From: Bradyrhizobium genosp. L
GTDB taxonomy: Bacteria > Pseudomonadota > Alphaproteobacteria > Rhizobiales > Xanthobacteraceae
DNA length: 64,000 bases
Direction: 5' to 3'
Assembly (NCBI RefSeq): GCF_015624485.1
Contig: NZ_CP061378.1
Span: 3,782,001 to 3,846,000, forward strand
A model generated the notes under the pieces. The model searched no databases. It was not told the origin of the DNA and was given only the letters and a program-made list of their open reading frames with translations. Position 1 is the stretch's first letter. Every line of letters starts with the position of its first letter. A program made the position numbers and the translations under genes. Positions 57,975-64,000 of the stretch are shown piece by piece.

Positions 57975-59239
57975 CTCGCCGCGCGGCGCCCGTCGCCGCG
58001 GCGCGATTGCAGGCGCTTGAGCAGCGGCGACAGGAACGACTCGCTGTTTTCGGCGAGATCGGGACGGCCGGTCAGGCGCTGCGCGATCTGCAGGAAGGTC
58101 CTGGTGGTGCGGTGGCGCGCGGAGACTTCCGCGATCATCTGGCCGTTGTTGGCGGCCTCGCCGAATAGCCGGCAGTCGAACGGGATCGTCGCGATCGGCT
58201 GGCTCTCGATCGACTTGGCGAACTCCTTGACCTCGATCTCCGGCCGCTTCGGCATGCCGACCTGGTTCAGGCAGTACAGCGGCGGCCGGTCGTTGGGGCG
58301 CGCCGCCTTCAGCAGGTTCAGCATGTTCTTGGTGTTGCGCATGTTGGCGAGGTCAGGCTCGGCGACGATCAGGATGTCGTCGGCGCCGACCAGCGTGCGC
58401 TTGGTCCAGGCGGTCCATTGATGCGGGACGTCGAGCACGATGCAGGAGGTCGTCATGCGCATCGTGTCGAAGATGGCGTCGAACGCCTCGGCGCCGAAAT
58501 CGTAGACCTGGTCGAGGGTGGCGGGCGCCGCCAGCAGGCTGAGACGGTCGCTGCACTTGGCGAGCAGGCGGTCCATATAGGCGGTGTCGGGCCGCTCCGG
58601 CGAGAACACCGCATTGGCGATGCCCTGCACCGGATCCTGGTTGTAGTCGAGCCCGGCGGTGCCGAAGGCGAGGTCGAGATCGACTACGACCGAATCGAGC
58701 CCGAGGTCGCGCGCGACGGTCCAGGCGACATTGTGCGCCACGGTCGAGGCGCCGACGCCGCCTTTGGCGCCGGCGACCGCGATCAGGCGGCCGACCGAGA
58801 CGGCCTCCGAGGCCGAGAACAGGCTGCAGATCGTGCGCACGATGTCGAGCACCGTGAACGGGCCGACGACGTAGTCGTTGACGCCGCGGCGCACCAGCTC
58901 GCGATACGGCGCGACGTCGGCCGCGTTGCCGAGCACGACGACGCGGGTGCCGGGATCGCAGACGGTGGCGAGCTCGTCGAGGCCGGCGAGGAAATCGCAG
59001 TCCGGCTCGGTCTCCAGCATGATGACGTTGGGGGTCGGCGCCTTGTGATAGGCGTCGATCGCAGCCGTGATGCCGCCCATATGGACGGAGAGGTGGGCCT
59101 TGGCGAGCCGGCGATCCTCGGCGGCGGCGCGCGCGGCCGCGGCGGTGGCGACGCTGGCGCAGAACGCCTGCACCGAAATGCGCGGCGCCGGCGCGATGTA
59201 ATCGTCGCCATGCGGCTGGTCTGGTTGCTGCTCGCTCAT
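57971..59239 (-). CDS. cpaE: Pilus assembly protein CpaE/TadZ
   Basis: A 422-residue protein. The N-terminal ~150 residues look like a receiver-like domain (NVIMLETEPDCDFLAGLDELATVCDPGTRVVVLGNAADV). Then a MinD/ParA-type ATPase has the deviant Walker A AVAGAKGGVGAST, VVDLDLAFGTAGLD and a Walker-B-like IVLDVPHQW. It places the Tad pilus machine at the pole. ATG 59239 overlaps the cpaD stop. The stop codon lies inside a palindromic repeat, so the C-terminus may have been set by its insertion. Confidence 0.92.
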   Translation of the reverse strand: MSEQQPDQPHGDDYIAPAPRISVQAFCASVATAAAARAAAEDRRLAKAHLSVHMGGITAAIDAYHKAPTPNVIMLETEPDCDFLAGLDELATVCDPGTRVVVLGNAADVAPYRELVRRGVNDYVVGPFTVLDIVRTICSLFSASEAVSVGRLIAVAGAKGGVGASTVAHNVAWTVARDLGLDSVVVDLDLAFGTAGLDYNQDPVQGIANAVFSPERPDTAYMDRLLAKCSDRLSLLAAPATLDQVYDFGAEAFDAIFDTMRMTTSCIVLDVPHQWTAWTKRTLVGADDILIVAEPDLANMRNTKNMLNLLKAARPNDRPPLYCLNQVGMPKRPEIEVKEFAKSIESQPIATIPFDCRLFGEAANNGQMIAEVSARHRTTRTFLQIAQRLTGRPDLAENSESFLSPLLKRLQSRRGDGRRAAS

Positions 59240-59976
59240 TTCCCTGCGTCGCTCAGCTTGGCTTTCTCGGTTTCGGGATAGGTGGTCGCGGTCGCCTCGC
59301 CCTTGCGGTACTTCTCGAACGCGATGGAGCGGCGCGGCGTGTAGGCCGCCGTCTCGCTGCGCGGCTGCTCGAGGTCGGACGGATTGACGACCATCGCCGC
59401 CATGTTGCGCTGGGTGGCGCAGCCGAAATTGCTGTACTGCTTGTTCTCGTTGTAGCCGGGATCGAAGATGTTGGGCCCGAGATCGGCCGGCCACACCCCG
59501 CAGGGACCGGCAACCGCGGCCATCTTGGGATAGCTGAGGCGGATGGTGGCGAGCGCGCGCGGATCGTCGCTGCGGTATGGGCGCTTGGTGATGGCGTGGG
59601 CGGGCACGCCCGTCGACGCGAGCAGCCCGTGGATCTCCTGCGACATCGCCTGCGCGGCGCGCGCGTTCGGCGTATCGACGGGAACGTCGATTGCGATCGC
59701 GCCGGTGCCTTCACGGCGCCAGTTGCGGGCCAGCCCCATGACGTCGTCACGCTGCGTTTCGGTCAGGTTGCCGCGGCTGCGGCCGACGAACACCACGATC
59801 GACTGTTCGCCTTCGGTGACCGCGACCGGATGGCGCAGCCGATAGTCGTCAGGCACCGTTCCTGTCGTCGCGACGTCGCCGGTCAGATTGCAGCCGCCGA
59901 GCGCGATTGCGGCGGCGGCGAGGGCGCCGAGCAGCGGCAGCGTTGCGGCGCGGCCAGCCTGTTTGTTGCGTGTCAT
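59236..59976 (-). CDS. cpaD: Pilus assembly lipoprotein CpaD
   Basis: A 246-residue protein from ATG 59976 with GGGGGAT upstream. The lipobox AIALGGC ends at Cys29. DDYRLRHPVAVTEGEQSIVVFVG and CGVWPADLGPNIFDPGYNENKQYSNFGCATQRNMAAMV are CpaD signatures; GCATQRN-type ends are strongly conserved. It stabilises the CpaC secretin in the outer membrane. Coupled to cpaE by a four-base overlap. Confidence 0.93.
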   Translation of the reverse strand: MTRNKQAGRAATLPLLGALAAAAIALGGCNLTGDVATTGTVPDDYRLRHPVAVTEGEQSIVVFVGRSRGNLTETQRDDVMGLARNWRREGTGAIAIDVPVDTPNARAAQAMSQEIHGLLASTGVPAHAITKRPYRSDDPRALATIRLSYPKMAAVAGPCGVWPADLGPNIFDPGYNENKQYSNFGCATQRNMAAMVVNPSDLEQPRSETAAYTPRRSIAFEKYRKGEATATTYPETEKAKLSDAGK

Positions 59977-60007
59977 CGTTCGATCCCCCAAAGCTCAAGG
60001 CGCGGCG

Positions 60008-61495
60008 TTAGTCGATGATGAAGCCGAAATTGACCGGCGTGGCCCCGATCGGTTCGGGGCGGGCGGCGACGCCGTAGATGCGGTTGATGCGTCCGAGCAG
60101 CGCCGACTGCGAGTCGGAGGCCGGGGCAAATCCATCATCCGGCCGCGACAGCTCCTTCTGCGCCACCGCGCGCACCACGTAGGGCGTCACGATAACCACG
60201 AGCTCGGTCTCGTTGTTGACGAAGTCCTGGCTCCTGAACAACTGGCCGAGGATCGGGATCTGGTCGACGCCGGGCATGCCGTTGATGGCCTGCTTGGTCT
60301 GCTGCTGGATCAGGCCTGCCATCGCGATCGAGCCGCCGGAAGGGACCTCGAGCGTGGTGTCGGCGCGGCGGGTCTTGATCGAGGGGATCGTGGTTCCGTT
60401 CTGCCCGCCGGTCAGCGCGTTCTCGGTCGAGACCTCGGACACCTCGGTCATCACCTTCAGGCTGATCCGGCCCTCCGAGAGCACCACCGGCGTGAAGTTG
60501 AGCGAGATGCCGAATTTCTTGAAGCTGACGGTCTGGACGCAGTTTCCGATCGCGCCCGTCGTCGAGGTCTGGCAGGTGACACCGGTCGGGATCGGAAATT
60601 CGCCGCCGGACACGAAGGTCGCGGATTCGCCCGAGATCGCCGTGAGATTGGGCTCGGCCAGTGTCCGCACCACGCCGGCGCTCTCCATCGCGCGCAGCGT
60701 CGCGGTGACCGTCGGCGAGCCGAGCTTGTTCAGGGCGGAGCCTGCCAGGCCGTTGTCGGGGACGAGGGCGCCGCTGTTTGCGGTGAACGGATTGCTGTTG
60801 GCGAACACCACCGATGCGGTGCCGTAGTTCATGCTGGCCGAGAGATCGACGCCGAGCTGCTTGATGACGTCGCGGCGCACCTCGGCCACGGTGACCTTCA
60901 GCATCACCTGGTCGCGGCCGCGCACCACGATCGAGTTGACGACCTTGTCGGCGCCACCGACCAGCTTGGCGGCGATGTCGCCGGCCTGCTGGGCCTCGAC
61001 GGGACTTGCCACCGTGCCGGTCAGCACCACGCTGTCGCCGACACCCTCGATATTGACGCCGGGCAGGATCTCCTTGAGCGCGGAGCGCATGCCGTTGAGG
61101 TCGCGCTTGATCGCGATGTCGTAGGAGGCGACCTGGTTGCCGTCGGCATCGAAGAACACCACGTTGGTCTGGCCGACCGCGGCGCCGATGATGTAGGCGC
61201 GCTGCGCCGAGCGGATCACCGCATTGGCGATCTTGGGATCGGCGACCAGCACGTCCTTGGCTTCGCGCGGCAGGTCGACCACGACGGACTTGCCGACGCC
61301 GAGCGAGACGAACCGCGTCTTTGCGGCGATGCTGCTGGTGAAGGTCACATCGGCGTTCTTGTCGGTCTCAGCCGCGATCGCCGGCGCCAGCGCGGGGATC
61401 AGCACCAGGGCTGCGACCGCCGAGAACGACAGCGAGCGGACCAATGCGGTCCGCGTCGTGGTTTGGGTCGTGGGTTTTGTTGCGCCGGATGTCAT
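60008..61495 (-). CDS. cpaC: Type II/Tad secretin CpaC (RcpA)
   Basis: A 495-residue outer-membrane secretin subunit. It has a Sec signal peptide (about residues 20-42, ending AIAAE), a BON-like/N0 region (SVVVDLPREAKDVLVADPKIANAVI, VVLTGTVASPVEAQQAGDIAAKL), and a secretin core (RTLAEPNLTAISGESATFVSGGEFPIP, VPSGGSIAMAGLIQ). The last segment (DGFAPASDSQSALLGRINRIYG) is typical of CpaC. It forms the pore for the Flp pilus. Confidence 0.93.
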   Translation of the reverse strand: MTSGATKPTTQTTTRTALVRSLSFSAVAALVLIPALAPAIAAETDKNADVTFTSSIAAKTRFVSLGVGKSVVVDLPREAKDVLVADPKIANAVIRSAQRAYIIGAAVGQTNVVFFDADGNQVASYDIAIKRDLNGMRSALKEILPGVNIEGVGDSVVLTGTVASPVEAQQAGDIAAKLVGGADKVVNSIVVRGRDQVMLKVTVAEVRRDVIKQLGVDLSASMNYGTASVVFANSNPFTANSGALVPDNGLAGSALNKLGSPTVTATLRAMESAGVVRTLAEPNLTAISGESATFVSGGEFPIPTGVTCQTSTTGAIGNCVQTVSFKKFGISLNFTPVVLSEGRISLKVMTEVSEVSTENALTGGQNGTTIPSIKTRRADTTLEVPSGGSIAMAGLIQQQTKQAINGMPGVDQIPILGQLFRSQDFVNNETELVVIVTPYVVRAVAQKELSRPDDGFAPASDSQSALLGRINRIYGVAARPEPIGATPVNFGFIID

Positions 61496-61508
61496 GTCGA
61501 AGCCCCCA

Positions 61509-62324
61509 TCACTTCTGTGTCGTCTGAGAGCTGGGCACGCCGTAGCGAACCACCCTGATGCTCTCGCCCCGCTTCGGGGCCTGGTCGTCCTCGGTCGGCT
61601 TATCGACCGTCTTTTCGTTGACGTCGGCGATGCTGCGCAGCGCCAGCGTCACGATGCCGCTTTGCCGTGCCCGCGCCAGCGTCTCGGCCTGCTCGGGCTT
61701 GAGCTCCAGCGTGACCGTCTTGCCGACGAGCGCGTTGTTGCCGTCCTTTTCCTTCGGCGCCTGGTCAATGGCGAGCACGCGGACGTTGGACAGCAGGATT
61801 TCGGTGGAGACGACGTCGGCGTTGTTGCCGGTGCCGCCGTGGTCCGGATTCTTCTCGCGCTTGGACAGGATCACGTCGACGCGGTCGTTCGGCAGGATGA
61901 AGCCGCCGGCGCCGGTCTCGGGCGAGATTTCAGTGGAGATCGCGCGCATGCCGGAGGGCAGGATCGCGGCCATGAAGCCGCTGCCGTCGGCCTTGACCAG
62001 CTTCTGCTCGCGGATCGGCTCGCCGATGATGAAGGCGGAGCGCGCGATCGAGCCGATCACATCTTTCATCGCATTGGCATTGGTGTCGTTGCGCATGAAG
62101 CCGGCGCTTGCGGTTTCGGCCGGCCAGCGCTGCCATTGCACGTCTTCGGCCTTCAGCACCTGGCCGAGGCCGATGTCGGACTTCGCCACCAGCACCTCGA
62201 CGGTCGGCACCTGCACGACCGGCGCGACCGGCTCCGGCTTGTGATCGCCGACGCTTGCGAGATAGGTGGCCGCCAGACCTGCGACGCCGGCGATGGCCAG
62301 GACCACGATGCGTGCCGTCTTCAT
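61509..62324 (-). CDS. cpaB: Flp pilus assembly protein CpaB (RcpC)
   Basis: A 271-residue protein. One N-terminal membrane helix (IVVLAIAGVAGLAATYLASV), then an SAF domain (EVLVAKSDIGLGQVLKAEDVQWQRWP) and the RcpC core (GGFILPNDRVDVILS, LLSNVRVLAIDQ, VTLELKPEQAETLARARQSGIVTLALRS). It is the first cpa gene on this strand; the 254-bp gap upstream probably holds the operon promoter and shows no pilin gene. It helps fold the secretin. Confidence 0.93.
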   Translation of the reverse strand: MKTARIVVLAIAGVAGLAATYLASVGDHKPEPVAPVVQVPTVEVLVAKSDIGLGQVLKAEDVQWQRWPAETASAGFMRNDTNANAMKDVIGSIARSAFIIGEPIREQKLVKADGSGFMAAILPSGMRAISTEISPETGAGGFILPNDRVDVILSKREKNPDHGGTGNNADVVSTEILLSNVRVLAIDQAPKEKDGNNALVGKTVTLELKPEQAETLARARQSGIVTLALRSIADVNEKTVDKPTEDDQAPKRGESIRVVRYGVPSSQTTQK

Positions 62325-62578
62325 GCGATTGTCTGTATGCCCTTGCAGCGGGCCTCACGCCTTGCGGCGGACAGCCCTTCCCGTGAGCATGACTACGGCG
62401 GCAAAAGTATAAGGGAACTTGATGCGACGGCCGGCCGGTTAAGGGATTGGTGGGGATGGTGAACGGCAGGTTAGCGATGCCGTCACAACCCGCAAAATGC
62501 TGGGGAAGCAGACGCAATGCGTCGCTCGCGCTGCGGTTGCAGCGCGCGGTCGTGGTTAATTTCGTCCAACTCGCGCCG

Positions 62579-63787
62579 TCAGTGCGCGGCGCGCAGCGCT
62601 GCAAATCCGCGGTCGAGATCGGCCTTGAGGTCGTCGACGTTCTCGAGCCCGATATGCAGCCGCAGCGTCGGTCCGCCCGGCGCCCACTTCGTCGCGGTGC
62701 GATACTCGCTGCAATCGAAGGGTATCGCGAGGCTCTCGAAGCCGCCCCATGAGAATCCCATGCCGAACAGCGTGAGCGTGTTGAGCATGGTATCGACGGC
62801 CGTTTGCGGCGCGGACTTCAGTACGATGCTGAACAGCCCGGAGGCGCCGGTGAAGTCGCGCTTCCAGATCGCATGCCCCGGATCGGTTTCGAGGCCAGGG
62901 TGCAGCACGCGCGCCACTTCCGGCCGTGCGGCGAGCCAGCGCGCCATCTCCAGCCCGGAGTGATGATGCTGCGCGAGCCGCACCGACAGCGTGCGCACGC
63001 CGCGCAGCGCGAGATAGACGTCGTCAGGTCCGGCGCAGACGCCGAGCAAGCGGATTCCCTCCGAGATCAGCGGCCAGGCCTTTGCGTTCGCCGAGATGGT
63101 GCCGAACATGATGTCGGAATGGCCGCCGTAATATTTGGTGCCGGCCTGCATGCTGATGTCGACGCCCTGTTCGAGCGAGCGGTGAAAGAGTGGCGTCGCC
63201 CAGGTGTTGTCGTCGATGACGAGCGCGCCACGCTGATGCGCGACGGCTGCGATCGCGCGCATGTCGGGCATCTCGAAGGATTGCGAGCCCGGTGCTTCGA
63301 GCAGCACTGCACGCGTGTTCGGCTTGAACAGACCAGCGATGCCGGCGCCGATCAGGGGATCGAAATAGTCGGTCTCGACGCCGTAGCGCTTGAGGATGCC
63401 GTTGCAGAAATTGCGGGTCGGCCGGTAGGCATTGTCGCAGACCAGAAGATGATCGCCGGCTTTCAGCACCGCGAGCAACGCGGTCGAGATCGCTGCCGCT
63501 CCGGACGGGGCGAGGCCGACGCCGGCGCATTGCGGACCTTCCAGCGCCATCAGCACGTCCTGCAGCGCCCGCGTGGTCGGGGTGCCGTGGCGGCCATAGG
63601 TAAATTCGGCGCGGTGGGCGTGCAGGTCCTCCGCGGTCGGGTAGAGCACGGTCGAGCCGTGGAACACCGGCGGATTGACAAAACCCTTTTGGGCCTTGGT
63701 GTCGCGGCCGGCGGTGACCAGGCGGGTCGCAGTCTGTTGCGGGTGGGCGGGCGAGTGAGGAGGCTTGGAGCTGTCGGAAGCGGTCAT
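62579..63787 (-). CDS. metC: Cystathionine beta-lyase (PLP-dependent)
   Basis: A 402-residue cytoplasmic enzyme that splits cystathionine to homocysteine, pyruvate and ammonia in methionine synthesis. Motifs: FTYGRHGTPTTRALQ, LAPSGAAAISTALLA, IDDNTWATPLF with Asp192, and SMQAGTKYYGGHSDIMFG with the PLP Lys218. GGFESLAIPFDCSEYR and RLHIGLENVDDLKADLDRGF complete the Cys/Met metabolism fold. ATG 63787 is preferred; 63823 is possible. Unrelated to the pilus operon downstream. Confidence 0.9.
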   Translation of the reverse strand: MTASDSSKPPHSPAHPQQTATRLVTAGRDTKAQKGFVNPPVFHGSTVLYPTAEDLHAHRAEFTYGRHGTPTTRALQDVLMALEGPQCAGVGLAPSGAAAISTALLAVLKAGDHLLVCDNAYRPTRNFCNGILKRYGVETDYFDPLIGAGIAGLFKPNTRAVLLEAPGSQSFEMPDMRAIAAVAHQRGALVIDDNTWATPLFHRSLEQGVDISMQAGTKYYGGHSDIMFGTISANAKAWPLISEGIRLLGVCAGPDDVYLALRGVRTLSVRLAQHHHSGLEMARWLAARPEVARVLHPGLETDPGHAIWKRDFTGASGLFSIVLKSAPQTAVDTMLNTLTLFGMGFSWGGFESLAIPFDCSEYRTATKWAPGGPTLRLHIGLENVDDLKADLDRGFAALRAAH

Positions 63788-64000
63788 GGGTTCGTCCGGC
63801 GTTAGACTTTTTGCCACGGCCATGACGCGTCGGGAGGACAGGCAGGCCGGGAAGTTTACTAACAAGACGCAGAACCGGCACGTCAACCCCTTGACCCGGC
63901 TCGTCAGTCGCTATGTGATGCGCCGCAACTACCAGTCGCCGCACGTTGAGGGGCCTGCCGCGACCTTCGATCCCGGGATCGACGTTCGATCCCTGCCTGA

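Noticed and set aside
59888..61558. 556-residue plus-strand frame over the secretin gene
   Set aside because: Asp/Arg/His/Gly-rich antisense shadow of cpaC and cpaD, typical of high-GC DNA.
63024..63944. 306-residue minus-strand frame overlapping metC
   Set aside because: Frame-shifted shadow of metC. No domain is visible in it, whereas metC carries all its motifs.

Overview
The window holds two parts joined at a tRNA gene. Positions 1 to about 36.8 kb are the right-hand part of a contractile-tailed (myovirus) prophage. Positions 36.87 to 64 kb are ordinary chromosome of an alphaproteobacterium, most likely Bradyrhizobium or a close relative in the Nitrobacteraceae. That host call rests on the high GC, a Caulobacter/Rhizobiales-type cpaBCDE pilus cluster, small DUF6894-type proteins, and palindromic repeats of the kind I recall from Bradyrhizobium genomes. 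No taxonomic search was run.

Prophage, plus strand. The virion module runs from a truncated head protein (1-894) through the major capsid protein (1419-2513), head-completion genes (3094-6109), tail sheath (6153-7898), tail tube, a tail-assembly chaperone pair with a likely programmed -1 frameshift (8354-9015), tape measure with a lysozyme-like end (9012-10538), and a compact baseplate: plug, hub, spike, wedge, gpJ-like and DUF2612 proteins (10542-15834). Two fibre/adhesin genes follow (15848-19116), then lysis genes (19159-22339). A three-gene cassette on the opposite strand (22386-24118: DNA ligase adenylation domain, HEPN-like protein, unknown) interrupts the late region. It is followed by four genes (24327-27960), three of which encode proteins with export signals, including a large SGNH-hydrolase tail or secreted protein. 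Terminase, portal, integrase, repressor and replication genes are not in the window and presumably lie to the left.

Prophage, minus strand. About 23 very small genes (35716 down to 27902) form one tightly packed leftward operon, many overlapping by a few bases. They include a Lar-type zinc protein, DUF4326, DUF6197 and DUF551 proteins and several zinc-ribbon miniproteins. The operon diverges from a rightward gene (35804-36268) that encodes a GIY-YIG-like domain joined to a ribbon-helix-helix domain. The shared 87-bp intergenic region carries three copies of an operator-like palindrome laid over face-to-face promoters. The prophage ends against the 3' side of a tRNA-Arg(UCU) gene (36870-36946), the probable attachment site.

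Chromosome. From left to right: a bacterial alpha-2-macroglobulin with an intact thioester motif and its partner PBP1C (37313-44763), a DUF1993 protein, an MFS exporter and alpha/beta hydrolase divergent from a LysR regulator, and an apparent lipid A remodelling group (LpxO-like hydroxylase, ArnT-like transferase, PAP2 phosphatase, GT2 and LABN-domain membrane protein, 48556-53277). Then come a Na/Pi cotransporter, several small conserved proteins, a PilZ protein, TadD, cpaBCDE, and a MetC-type cystathionine beta-lyase.

Most notable observations: (i) one ~60-residue Gly/Thr/Val-rich module occurs six times in five different virion proteins, including inside the tail sheath; (ii) the frameshift signal in the tail chaperone; (iii) the GIY-YIG/ribbon-helix-helix fusion with its operator array; (iv) Sec or Tat signals on phage tail-type proteins; (v) a palindromic repeat translated as the N-terminus of PBP1C.
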